DNA from: Streptomyces sp. NBC_01549
Lineage (GTDB): Bacteria > Actinomycetota > Actinomycetes > Streptomycetales > Streptomycetaceae
Assembly (NCBI RefSeq): GCF_026339955.1
Contig: NZ_JAPEPW010000003.1
Span: 186,001-250,000, forward strand
Length of the DNA: 64,000 bases
Reading direction: 5' to 3'
A program made the translations under genes and the position numbers. Below are positions 34,228 to 42,373 of this stretch, piece by piece. The notes beneath the pieces are model-generated. The model ran no database searches. It worked only from the letters and a program-made list of their open reading frames with translations, and was not told where the DNA came from. Each line of letters opens with the position of its first letter. Within the stretch, counting starts at the first letter, position 1.

Positions 34228-34688
34228 ATGACTGGCAAACCGGACTTGAACGCACGCATCATCCACGAGTTCCGTGCCAACAAGGGAGGGGTCGGTGGTG
34301 GTTTCAGCGGGGCGCCCCTACTCCTGCTGCACACCGTCGGCGCGCGCTCGGGCAGGTCCCGCGTCAATCCGATGATGTACCTGGCCGACAGAGGCCGCTT
34401 CCTCGTCTTCGCCTCCAAGGCCAGCTCCGACCGCAATCCGGACCGGTACCACAACCTGCTCGCGCATCCCCCGAGGCACGCATCGAGGTGGACGACGCGA
34501 TCCTCGCCGTGCGCGCCGTCAAACTGCGGGGCACGGAGCGCGACACGGCGTTCGCCGAACAGGCCCGCCGCTATCCCGGCTTCGCCGGCTATCAGAGCAA
34601 GACCGAGCGGGTCATCCCCGTGATCGCGCTCATTCCCCTCGGCGAAGGCGCCGAGTCCACCGATCACGCAGAACGGACACCGTCATGA
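34228..34688 (+). pseudogene. nitroreductase-family deazaflavin-dependent oxidoreductase, frameshifted
   Basis: The ATG at 34228 opens MTGKPDLNARIIHEFRANKG, SGAPLLLLHTVGARSGRSRV, NPMMYLADRGRFLVFASKAS, then NPDRYHNLLAHP. At a run of five C (about 34468-34472) the frame is lost. The expected continuation EARIEVDDAILAVRAVKLRG, then FAEQARRYPGFAGYQSKTER and VIPVIALIPL, is in a second frame ending at 34688. Three or six C would restore it. The overall match is to the DDN-like F420-dependent nitroreductase family. Its stop overlaps the next gene's ATG (ATGA), showing the original operon structure. Sequencing error, pseudogene or phase switching are all possible. Confidence 0.8.
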
Positions 34689-35152
34689 CCATGGCCTACC
34701 TCGCCCAGCCCGAGCAGCAGCAGAGGCTCGAATGGCTCGACGGCAGCGAGTTCGCCGTACTCCTGGACAGCGTGGCCACCGGCGGACAACTGACCGTCGG
34801 ACGGTTCTCCGTCTGCAAGGGCGAGGCGCCGCCTTACCACACGCACACCCGTGAGGACGAGATCTTCATGCTGATCAAGGGCAGTGCGCTGCTGTGGTGC
34901 GACGACCAGGAGATGGAACTGTCGGAGGGCGGCATCGTCTACCTCCCCCGAAACGTCCCCCACGGCTACCGGATCACTTCCGACACCGCCGACCTGCTGA
35001 TGATCTGCACCCCCGGCGGCATCGAAGGCATGTTCCGCCACGCCGGACGTGACCTGGCCACCCCGCGCCCCGAAGGCTTCGAGATCTCACGGGACCTCAT
35101 GGCCGAAGCCGCCGACATGTACGGCCAGATCATCGTCGGGCCGCCGCGCTGA
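34685..35152 (+). CDS. cupin domain-containing protein
   Basis: A 155-aa single-domain cupin. The first motif has PPYHTHTREDEIFMLIKGSA (His, His, Glu metal ligands) and the second has GGIVYLPRNVPHGYRI (His). Related proteins next to reductases and hydrolases are often quercetinase-like or small-molecule-modifying cupins. The ATG overlaps the stop of the frameshifted nitroreductase gene, so translation was probably coupled. It is followed 69 bp later by an alpha/beta hydrolase. Confidence 0.9.
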   Translation: MTMAYLAQPEQQQRLEWLDGSEFAVLLDSVATGGQLTVGRFSVCKGEAPPYHTHTREDEIFMLIKGSALLWCDDQEMELSEGGIVYLPRNVPHGYRITSDTADLLMICTPGGIEGMFRHAGRDLATPRPEGFEISRDLMAEAADMYGQIIVGPPR

Positions 35153-35221
35153 GCGTCGGCAGGTCCGCAGCGATCATCGCTCCGCCGTACGGCACTCACC
35201 GGAACCACGAAAGGCACTGCC

Positions 35222-36169
35222 ATGTCCCGGCAACAGCGCCAAACCCTCGACGACCTGCTGCGGCACGGCCCGCTCGACCTCGGAGGCGACGTCGCCGAAC
35301 AGCGCGCCATCTTCCACGACATGATGACGTCCCTACCTTTGCCCCCCGACGTCTCGACCACGGCAGGCGAGTTGGGCGGCGTACCCGTCGTCACCGTGGA
35401 GACACCGGCGAACGACCCGGCGACCGTGCTGCTGTACCTGCACGGCGGTGCCTATGCCATCGGCTCGGCGGCCGACGCAGCGGGCCTGGCCGGGGACGTC
35501 GCCCGGCGCACCGGTGCACGCGCCGTGTGCGTGGACTACCGGCTGGCCCCCGAGAACCCTTACCCCGCAGCCGTCGATGACGCCCTGGCCGTCTACCGCG
35601 CGCTGCTCGACGACGGTGTTCCCAGCTCCGCCATCGCCTTCGTCGGCGAGTCGGCGGGCGGCGGTCTCGCCGTCGCGACGCTGGTCGCAGCCAAGGACGC
35701 GGGCCTGCCCCAACCCTCGTCGGCCGCGGTCTTCTCCCCGTGGGCCGATCTGAGCGTGTCCGGCCACAGCGTGGTCGGCAAAGCCGCCGTCGATCCCGCG
35801 CTGACCCCCGAGGGGCTGCGCACACGCGCCCGCGACTATCTGCGGGACACCGATCCCGCCACGCCTCATGCCAGCCCCGTCTTCGCCGATCTGACCGGTC
35901 TGGCGCCCCTGCTCATCCAGGTCGGCTCGCACGAGATCCTGCTGGACGACGCCGTACGGCTGGCAGCCCGCGCCGCCGAACACGACGTCCACGTCGAACT
36001 GCAGGTCTGGCCCCAAGTACCGCACGTCTTCCAGGCGTTCGCCGTGATGCTCGACGAGGCCGACGCCGCGCTGCAGGCCGCCGCCGCCTTCACCCTCGCA
36101 CACTGGGCCACCACCGACGCCACCGACGAGGAACTGCCTGCGAGTAAAGAGTCCGTTGTGCCGCAGTAG
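35222..36169 (+). CDS. alpha/beta hydrolase (hormone-sensitive lipase family)
   Basis: A 315-aa esterase-type hydrolase. The oxyanion-hole motif HGGAY is in VLLYLHGGAYAIGSA, the nucleophile elbow is GESAGGGLAVA, DYRLAPENPYPAAVDD follows the family pattern, the acid is in LLIQVGSHEILLDD, and the catalytic His is in WPQVPHVFQAF. All triad positions are visible. It hydrolyses small esters or lactones; the substrate is not evident. Third gene of the nitroreductase-cupin-hydrolase operon, followed by an MmyB-type regulator on the same strand. Confidence 0.93.
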   Translation: MSRQQRQTLDDLLRHGPLDLGGDVAEQRAIFHDMMTSLPLPPDVSTTAGELGGVPVVTVETPANDPATVLLYLHGGAYAIGSAADAAGLAGDVARRTGARAVCVDYRLAPENPYPAAVDDALAVYRALLDDGVPSSAIAFVGESAGGGLAVATLVAAKDAGLPQPSSAAVFSPWADLSVSGHSVVGKAAVDPALTPEGLRTRARDYLRDTDPATPHASPVFADLTGLAPLLIQVGSHEILLDDAVRLAARAAEHDVHVELQVWPQVPHVFQAFAVMLDEADAALQAAAAFTLAHWATTDATDEELPASKESVVPQ

Positions 36170-36211
36170 AAGCGCCCTGCGGTCCATGCCGTCTGGACGA
36201 CGATGACCTGC

Positions 36212-37114
36212 ATGGCAACGACGAACCACTTCGGCATCGCTCTGCGGGGCTGGCGCGGGCGCGCGTCACCGCAGGACAGCGGGCTGGAGGCGGGCGGGGG
36301 CCGGCGCATCCCCGGGCTGCGCCGGGAGGAGCTGGCCCGACTGGCCGGGCTGTCCGTCGACTACGTGGTCCGGCTGGAACAGGGCCGCGCTCGGCACCCC
36401 TCGGCCCAGGTGGTCGCAGCCCTGGCCAGGGCGCTGCGCCTCGACCCGTCCGAGCGTGATCATCTGTTCCGCTGTGCCCGTCTCGCACCGCCCGCCACCG
36501 GGATTGTGTCCCGGCAGGCACCCGCGCGTGTGCACCGACTGGTTAGCCAGTTGGGAGACAACCCCACCGCGGTCTTCGCCGCCGACTGGACCCTCATCGG
36601 ATGGAACGCGATGTGGTCCGCCGCGGTCGGCGATCCCCGTACGTACGGCTGGGACGAGCACAATCTCGTCGCCGGGATGTTCCGGTCGAGCGGCGGACGA
36701 GCGCGGGAACCGATCGCGGCATGGCCCGTTCTGTCCTGGGCGGGCGACGAAGTGGAGGAGGAGGAACTCGTCGCCGACCTGCGGGAGACCGCGGCCGCCC
36801 ATCCCCACGACGGACGACTCGTCTCATTCGTCGATCACATGCGGCGGACCAACCCCCGCTTCGCCCGCCTGTGGTCCAACGGCACCGCCCGAACCCATGT
36901 CGGTGACCGCAAGACCATCGAACATCCGCTGGTGGGCGACATCGCCCTCGACCTCGACGTGCTAATGGCCGCCGGAACCGACCTCAGGATCGTCACGTAC
37001 ACGGCCGAGGCCGGGACCACCGACTCGGAGAAGATGAACGCCCTGCGTACCACCTGTCATCCGCCGGGCAAGGGCCCGTCCCGCCCCACGTCAGAGATCT
37101 CCAGCCCCGGCTGA
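36212..37114 (+). CDS. MmyB-type helix-turn-helix regulator
   Basis: About 300 aa. The HTH carries the family signature RRIPGLRREELARLAGLSVD followed by YVVRLEQGRARHPSAQVVAA and LARALRLDPSERDHLF. The ligand-binding part has LIGWNAMWSAAVGDP, HDGRLVSFVDHMRRTNPRFA and HPLVGDIALDLDVL, ending LRIVTYTAEAGTTDSEK. The last 20 residues look unrelated and run toward the ISAs1 remnant, so the extreme C-terminus may be altered. ATGs at 36203 and 36212 are both possible. It likely regulates the preceding operon. Confidence 0.9.
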   Translation: MATTNHFGIALRGWRGRASPQDSGLEAGGGRRIPGLRREELARLAGLSVDYVVRLEQGRARHPSAQVVAALARALRLDPSERDHLFRCARLAPPATGIVSRQAPARVHRLVSQLGDNPTAVFAADWTLIGWNAMWSAAVGDPRTYGWDEHNLVAGMFRSSGGRAREPIAAWPVLSWAGDEVEEEELVADLRETAAAHPHDGRLVSFVDHMRRTNPRFARLWSNGTARTHVGDRKTIEHPLVGDIALDLDVLMAAGTDLRIVTYTAEAGTTDSEKMNALRTTCHPPGKGPSRPTSEISSPG

Positions 37115-37147
37115 TGACGCCGATCCCAGGCTCAGGACGATGCGCCG

Positions 37148-37378
37148 GAACCTCGGCCAACCGGGCCAGCAGTCCGGGCAGTTCAACCTCTGCGGCGTCA
37201 GGCTGATCACGGAGTTGGTCAAGGACGGGCGGGATCGGAGAAGATACGACGGCGGGCACGGACTTCCGTAGGGATCACTGGACTCGACACCCACATGATC
37301 TTGGAAGCTCGCGCCCCCCCTACGTTCCGGGCCCATATCGGGACGACCCCGCTCAACCCGCGACTACGCCGAAGCCCT
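37148..37378 (-). mobile_element. truncated ISAs1 remnant
   Basis: On the minus strand from 37259, MPAVVSSPIPPVLDQLRDQP then VELPGLLARLAEVP mirrors the N-terminus of the ISAs1 transposase at 33876. Similarity ends at about 37148. Upstream of it the non-coding end (gatcttggaagc, then cgactacgccgaagccctgg at 37361-37380) matches the ISAs1 terminal repeat at 33982-34009. Only about 230 bp remain. The ISAzo13 element starts at its tip. Confidence 0.75.
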
Positions 37379-39127
37379 GGGAGCTGCCGATTAATAACTC
37401 GTCGGTTTCTATGGGCTGTTGGGTCGTAGGATGCCGATGTGTCGGAGGGGACGATGGCTGAACTGGTGGATGTGTTCGGGCTGTTGCTGCCGCATCTGGA
37501 TGAGCGGCAGCAGCGCCTGACGTTGGGCGCCGCGGCCCGTGTCCTGGGCCATGGCGGGATCCGCATGGTGGCCGGGGCGGCCGGGGTGGCGGAGTCCACG
37601 GTGTCGCGCGGGAAGCGGGAGCTGGAGCATGCGGAGGAGCCCGCGGGTCGGGTCCGGGCACCGGGCGCGGGTCGGAAGTCCTTGCGGGAGGTGGATCCGG
37701 AGCTGGTGCCCGCGTTGCTGGCGCTGGTCGAGCCGGACCAGCGAGGCGACCCGGAATCTCCGCTGCTGTGGACGGTGAAGTCCACCCGGAATCTGGCGGC
37801 CGAGCTGACACGTCAGGGGCATCGGGTCGGTCCGGACACGGTGGCCGCACTGTTGAAGGCGGAGGGCTTCTCCCTGCAGGGCACCTCGAGGACCACCGAG
37901 GGGGCCCGGCATCCGGACCGGGACGCCCAGTTCCGCTACATCAACGATCAGGTCACGGCGTACCTCGCCGACGGGCAGCCGGTCATCAGCGTGGATGCCA
38001 AGAAGAAGGAGACGCTGGGCAACTACGCGGTCACCGGACGCGAGTGGCATCGCGCCGGGCAGCCGGTGCAGGTCCGCGCGCACGACTTCCCTGAGAAAGG
38101 GGCCCAGAAAGCGGTGCCGTACGGGATCTACGACATCGGCGCGGACGCGGGCTGGGTATCGGTGGGCTGTGACGGGGACACCTCCGCCTTCGCGGTGGCC
38201 ACTTTGCGCCGCTGGTGGAACGGTGAAGGGTGCCGCCGCTACCCGCACGCTTCCCGTCTGCTGGTCACCGCCGACGCCGGAGGTTCCAACGGCTACCGTG
38301 TGCGTGCCTGGAAGAAGGAACTCGCCGATTTCGCCTATGAGTCGGGCCTTGATGTGACTGTCTGTCACTTTCCGCCGGGAACATCGAAGTGGAACAAAAT
38401 AGAGCACCGACTGTTCTCACAGATCAGCATCAACTGGCGTGGCAGGCCCCTGACCAGCCACGAAGTCGTCGTCAGTACCATCGGAGCGACCACGACACAC
38501 AGCGGACTGTCCGTCCACGCCGAGCTCGACCCCGGCGCTTACCCCACTGGTGTCACCGTCCCCGACACCGTCATGGAGCGTCTGCCCGTCACGCCGCACG
38601 AGTGGCACGGCACGTGGAACTACACGGTGCGCCCCGAACCGCTCGCCCCTGAACCACCCCCGCCCAGTGCCGAGTTCGGGCGCTTCCCCACTGGGGACAA
38701 GCTGCCTGCCTGGCTGCGGCACCCCAGCCTCACCGGACTCGAGCCCGCCGCCCTCGACGATCTCGCCGTCCGCTACCAAGCCTGGTGGAGTGAGCACCCG
38801 CCGATCTTCCTGCCCGGGAAACGCCCCGACGGCGGCCCTGGCGCCGGCAGCAGACGGCTCTCCGTCTCCGACCAGCTTGTCGTCTTCCTCCTCAAGAAGC
38901 GCTGGTCCATGACGAACGCCGTTCTCGCCGAGGCGACCAGTCTGGCCAAGAGCAGAATCGGCGCGACCCTCCAGGAGGTCACCCCCGTGCTCACTGCACT
39001 CGGGTACACGGTCCCGGCCGGCGCCCTCACCGTGATCACGGCACAACAGCTCGCCGCGATCGCCGGGCACAGCCTCACGCTCCCGTAATCCTCACCAAGA
39101 TCGAGGAGTTATTGATCGGCAGCTCCC
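37379..39127 (+). mobile_element. complete ISAzo13-family insertion sequence
   Basis: Terminal inverted repeats of 26 bp are visible: GGGAGCTGCCGATTAATAAC continuing to GTCG at 37379-37404, and its complement at 39102-39127, with two mismatches. The element is 1,749 bp with one transposase. It abuts the ISAs1 remnant on the left and lies 3 bp from the stop codon of the Nudix gene on the right. No clear target duplication is seen. Confidence 0.9.
37439..39088 (+). CDS. ISAzo13-family transposase
   Basis: 549 aa, full length for the family. Recognisable blocks are RLTLGAAARVLGHGGIRMVA and AGVAESTVSRGKRELE (DNA-binding), RKSLREVDPELVPALLALVE, PLLWTVKSTRNLAAELTRQG, HRVGPDTVAALLKAEGFSLQ, VISVDAKKKETLGNY (catalytic Asp), LLVTADAGGSNGYRVRAWKK (second Asp) and FPPGTSKWNKIEHRLFSQIS (catalytic Glu). 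The DDE residues are intact, so the element could be active. GTG at 37439 or ATG at 37454 may be the start. Confidence 0.95.
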   Translation: MSEGTMAELVDVFGLLLPHLDERQQRLTLGAAARVLGHGGIRMVAGAAGVAESTVSRGKRELEHAEEPAGRVRAPGAGRKSLREVDPELVPALLALVEPDQRGDPESPLLWTVKSTRNLAAELTRQGHRVGPDTVAALLKAEGFSLQGTSRTTEGARHPDRDAQFRYINDQVTAYLADGQPVISVDAKKKETLGNYAVTGREWHRAGQPVQVRAHDFPEKGAQKAVPYGIYDIGADAGWVSVGCDGDTSAFAVATLRRWWNGEGCRRYPHASRLLVTADAGGSNGYRVRAWKKELADFAYESGLDVTVCHFPPGTSKWNKIEHRLFSQISINWRGRPLTSHEVVVSTIGATTTHSGLSVHAELDPGAYPTGVTVPDTVMERLPVTPHEWHGTWNYTVRPEPLAPEPPPPSAEFGRFPTGDKLPAWLRHPSLTGLEPAALDDLAVRYQAWWSEHPPIFLPGKRPDGGPGAGSRRLSVSDQLVVFLLKKRWSMTNAVLAEATSLAKSRIGATLQEVTPVLTALGYTVPAGALTVITAQQLAAIAGHSLTLP

Positions 39128-39130
39128 TGC

Positions 39131-39634
39131 CTAGAGGCCGAGTTGGACCGGCTGGGCCGGCGTCCCTGTGGTGAGCAGTTCGGCCAAGAGCGTTGCGAGG
39201 TCGCGGGGCGAGAACAGGTCAGGTCCGGTATAACCGGCGATCTCCGAGAACTGCCACCAGCGGAACGCGGCCAGGTTCTCGGCGGCGAGCTGGTCGTCTG
39301 TCAGCTCGCCTCGGGGCTCGAAATGGTTCGCCCTGACGAGGAAATAGCCGTTGATGATGCCGTCGAAGCCGGGCGCGTAGTCGGCGGCAACGACTACCTG
39401 CTGCCAGACGTGCGGCAGGTCAGCGGTGATGGCCAGACCGGTCTCCTCGCGGAGCTCGCGGCGTAAGGCCGTCAGCGGGTCCTCGCCGGGTTCGATGCCG
39501 CCGCCTGGAGCTGCCCACACGACCTTCGCCTGCCCAGGCACTGCCGGGTGAGGGAAGACGAACCGGCAGAGCAGGATTCGATCGTTCTCATCGAGGATGA
39601 TCGCACGGGCGGAGGGACGTAGGTTCAGGTTCAT
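39131..39634 (-). CDS. Nudix hydrolase
   Basis: A 167-aa protein with a complete Nudix box in GGIEPGEDPLTALRRELREE followed by TGL (G-x5-E-x7-REUxEExGU), preceded by ARAIILDENDRILLCRF. It hydrolyses a nucleoside-diphosphate-linked compound; the specific substrate cannot be read. The ATG at 39634 is chosen because the family-like sequence begins MNLNLRPSARAIIL; an ATG 21 bp upstream is possible. Its stop is only 3 bp from the ISAzo13 end, but the C-terminus (LATLLAELL then a short tail) looks natural. Confidence 0.92.
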   Translation of the reverse strand: MNLNLRPSARAIILDENDRILLCRFVFPHPAVPGQAKVVWAAPGGGIEPGEDPLTALRRELREETGLAITADLPHVWQQVVVAADYAPGFDGIINGYFLVRANHFEPRGELTDDQLAAENLAAFRWWQFSEIAGYTGPDLFSPRDLATLLAELLTTGTPAQPVQLGL

Positions 39635-39676
39635 GCCAGCACAGTAGATCGGCATGCTGACAGAAAACGCCCCCGG

Positions 39677-40087
39677 TCACGGCTGCACGTCCACGACGCG
39701 GGCTTCGAGGTCGGCGATGCTGCGGTGTGCGAAGCGGTTGTTCTCGCGGGCGGCGGCCAGCTTGTCGGTGAGGTTTCGGATCTCCGTCTCCTGATCGCGG
39801 ACGGCACGCTTGAGCGCGAGGTTCTCGCCGGTCATGCGGATGCGGTCCTCTTCAGTCCAGTCAGTGTCCAGTTCGCGGATCTGGCCGAGGAGCTCGGCGA
39901 TCTGCTCGCGCTGGCGCAGGATCTCCCTGTGCGCGGTCTTGAGCGCGACCTCACTGTTCAGAGCTCGCTCGCGCCAGGAGGCTTCCAGCGCCTGCTGTTC
40001 GGCTTCGCGGCCTTCGGCCCGGCGTGGCCGGTGCGGCGGGAAGTCCGGCGGGTGATGTGTCTGGTCATCAGGGTGGTGGCAGCCCAC
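39677..40087 (-). CDS. coiled-coil protein, possibly N-terminally truncated
   Basis: 136 aa, almost entirely heptad-like helix after a His/Pro-rich start: ALEASWRERALNSEVALKTA, REILRQREQIAELLGQIREL, MTGENLALKRAVRDQETEIR and NNRFAHRSIADLEARV. The N-terminal 25 residues are of a different, low-complexity character, suggesting the natural N-terminus has been lost. The pattern resembles the coiled-coil accessory proteins encoded with tyrosine recombinase cassettes, but that is only a resemblance. Confidence 0.5.
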   Translation of the reverse strand: MGCHHPDDQTHHPPDFPPHRPRRAEGREAEQQALEASWRERALNSEVALKTAHREILRQREQIAELLGQIRELDTDWTEEDRIRMTGENLALKRAVRDQETEIRNLTDKLAAARENNRFAHRSIADLEARVVDVQP

Positions 40088-40227
40088 GTGATCAGCGACT
40101 CGCGCTCTGAGCTGCCTCTAGCGCACCCTCGACCATCCCGTCGGAGCCGCCCACGCAGACTGGCTTCCGTCCGTATGGCGGCCCCGCACTGCATGCCGAG
40201 CTGCTTGACAGACCCTGATTCCACAGA

Positions 40228-40525
40228 ATGCGGGTGTGGCACGCCATGTGGCCGCAGCGCATCAACACCAAGATCGCCGACCTTCAGGAGCGGGAAGCCG
40301 AACAGGAACAGGGCCGGAAGAACCGGCCTCAGGAGCCGGACTGGATCGTCGAACTCGGCATCGGCAACGGACGCCCGCCCATCGAGGTGCACGTGGGCGG
40401 CTGCTACGCCGCGGGCAAACGACGGCGCCCCCGTCCCGCGCGACGAAGCACGCCGCCTCCTCACCTCGGGCGTGCGCGCCTGCACGCACTGCAAGCCCGA
40501 CGCCCAGCTCCGCATCCTCGACTGA
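40228..40525 (+). pseudogene. DUF6233-like gene, frameshifted
   Basis: The first frame reads INTKIADLQEREAEQEQGRK, then PDWIVELGIGNGRPPIEVHV and GGCYAAGK. A shift near 40420 is needed to reach the second frame: DGAPVPRDEARRLLTSGVRA then CTHCKPDAQLRILD and stop. Joined, this has the shape of streptomycete DUF6233 proteins: a helix, a PPxxVHVGxC motif, and a C-terminal CxxCxPD-type end. The start codon is uncertain (ATG 40228 is only a candidate). Confidence 0.65.
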
Positions 40526-40645
40526 CAGCAAGGGGTGACGCAGGAGATGTTGCCGCCCGGGCCGGGCACGGCTCGAACAACAGTGCCAGCCCGGCCGATA
40601 TTCTGTCGGTGAGGTGACCCGAAATCGTCACCCGGAACAGGATCC

Positions 40646-40849
40646 ATGATGACAAATCCCGCACCTCCGATCACGGAGCCCGATCCGTCCGCGCTGACCT
40701 GCCCCGGTGACCGGGTCGGCCTCTGCGCCGGGTGCCAGCGCAAAACACACAAGTACGGCAGTGGCGGCTGTCCGCTGTGCCAGTGGTGCATGGCGCCCGT
40801 GATGGAGCAGTGGGGTCCGACCGTGCGCTACGTCAGCACGCGCGCGTAG
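40646..40849 (+). CDS. small cysteine-rich hypothetical protein
   Basis: A 67-aa protein with two CxxC-like pairs (CAGCQRKTHKYGSGGCPLCQWC), probably a small zinc ribbon. ATG ATG start at 40646. The function is unknown. Similar tiny zinc-binding proteins are frequent in streptomycete accessory regions. Confidence 0.6.
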   Translation: MMTNPAPPITEPDPSALTCPGDRVGLCAGCQRKTHKYGSGGCPLCQWCMAPVMEQWGPTVRYVSTRA

Positions 40850-40918
40850 CTGCGCACCGGTCGGGTGAAGCCGTTCGGACGAGAGAACTTCCGGGGGCGC
40901 CGGCACGTCGTGCCAGGC

Positions 40919-41128
40919 ATGAGGCAGATCAATGACGCGCATGTGGCCGTGCCTGGCCTGGCCGTGGTGGAGGTCGCGGCCGCTGATGACGAGACCGCGT
41001 TCGCGGTCCACGAGCTACTCGCCGCGCGGTGCGCCATCGCGCCGGCGGACCGTACGACCCGGGTGCCCGGCGAACCGGGCGTGCGGCTGCGGTTCTTCCT
41101 GAACCTTCACCAGGACGCCGACACATAG
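40919..41128 (+). CDS. DUF6207-like small protein
   Basis: A 69-aa protein. MRQINDAHVAVPGLAVVEVA, ADDETAFAVHELLAARCAIA and GEPGVRLRFFLNLHQDAD match the pattern recalled for DUF6207 (short beta-alpha-beta protein of unknown role). An upstream in-frame ATG (40865) would add a Gly/Arg-rich leader unlike the family, so 40919 is preferred. Confidence 0.65.
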   Translation: MRQINDAHVAVPGLAVVEVAAADDETAFAVHELLAARCAIAPADRTTRVPGEPGVRLRFFLNLHQDADT

Positions 41129-41165
41129 GCCTGCGGCGGGCGCCTGGCCGTGCTCGTGCCCGGCC

Positions 41166-42093
41166 GTGACGGGGCTCCTACGCTGGAAGTGCTCAAGGCC
41201 CCGGAGGTGTGCCCTGCCCGCGAGCATCTTCAACGGCGCTATCTCGTTCGGGCTCGTCAGCGTCCCGATCACGGTCCTGAGTGCGACCGAAGACCACAGC
41301 GTGCGCTTCCGAAGGATCCACACCGCCGACAACGGTCTGGTGCGCAACCGCTACTGCTGCGACGCGGAGGACCGTGAGGTCACCTTCGGACAAATAGGGC
41401 GCGGCTATGAACTGCCGGACGGCCGGGTCATCCCGGTCACGGACGAAGAGCTGCGGGCCCTGCCGCTTCCCACGGCGCGCGCCATCGAGCTGATTGCGTT
41501 CATCCCGGCCTCCGCCGTCGACCCGCTCCGTATCGGCCCCGGCTACTACCTCCAGCCGCAGGGCACCATCGCCGCCAAGCCGTACCTGGTCCTCCGGCAC
41601 GCTCTGGAGCGCGCCTCACGGGTCGCGGTCGCACGGTATGCGTGGCACGGCCGCGAGCGGCTGGGTCTGCTGCGGGTCCGGGGTGACGTGATCGCGTTGC
41701 ACGGCCTGCTGTGGCCGGACGAAATCCGCGACCCCGCCGCTGTGGTCCCGCCTCCGGTCCAGCTGGACAGTGGCGCTGATCGAGGCCATGACCCGCGAGG
41801 ACCTCACCGGCCCGGAGTTCGCCGACCGGTACACCGAGGCTCTGCAGGCGGTGGTCGAGGCCAAGCAGGAAGACCGCCAGCTGCCGCAGGCCCCCGAGCC
41901 GGCTGCCCGGCCGGAGCAGCTGGTGGACCTGATGGCCGCGCTGCAGGAGTCCGTCGGCAGGGCCCGGGCGGCGCGCGGCGAGACGGAGGTGCCCGAGGTG
42001 CCGGCCAAGTCTGCGAAGAAGGCGCCCTCCCGGAGGGCTTCCTCGAGGAACGCCGGGCGCGCGAATGGTCGGCGAGGTACGCCAGCGCGCTGA
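41166..42093 (+). pseudogene. ku: Ku-type DNA-end-binding protein, frameshifted
   Basis: The first frame has the conserved Ku core: FNGAISFGLVSVPITVLSAT, GRGYELPDGRVIPVTDEELR, LPLPTARAIELIAFIPASAV, DPLRIGPGYYLQPQGTIAAK and YAWHGRERLGLLRVRG, to about 41765. After PPPVQL the frame is lost, with a short deletion. The rest (ALIEAMTREDLTGPEFADRY, TEALQAVVEAKQEDRQLPQ and a Lys/Arg-rich tail) is in another frame ending at 42093. The usual start codon context (MARAIFNGA) is also missing. Intact Ku works with LigD in non-homologous end joining; a ligase scrap lies at 45570. Confidence 0.85.
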
Positions 42094-42373
42094 CCTGCCG
42101 TGGTCGGGGTCATGGTCGGGTCGGCCGGTGCGGTGGTCGGGCCTGTGGTCAGGGCGTGTCGCCGGTGTAGCAAAGAAGCGGCACATCACGCCGCTGGGGG
42201 CAGCAGGCGCATGGGTGTCGCCCTTCGCGGCGACGCCGATTATATGATTACTCCGTGTGACCTAAAGGTCACTATCCGCGTCGATGTCTTCATGGTCATC
42301 TGGAGTCTCCTGCATATGCCCGGAGCCGCCGCTATGGGGCCCTGGGCGCCACCACCGCATCAGGGAGTGCTCG

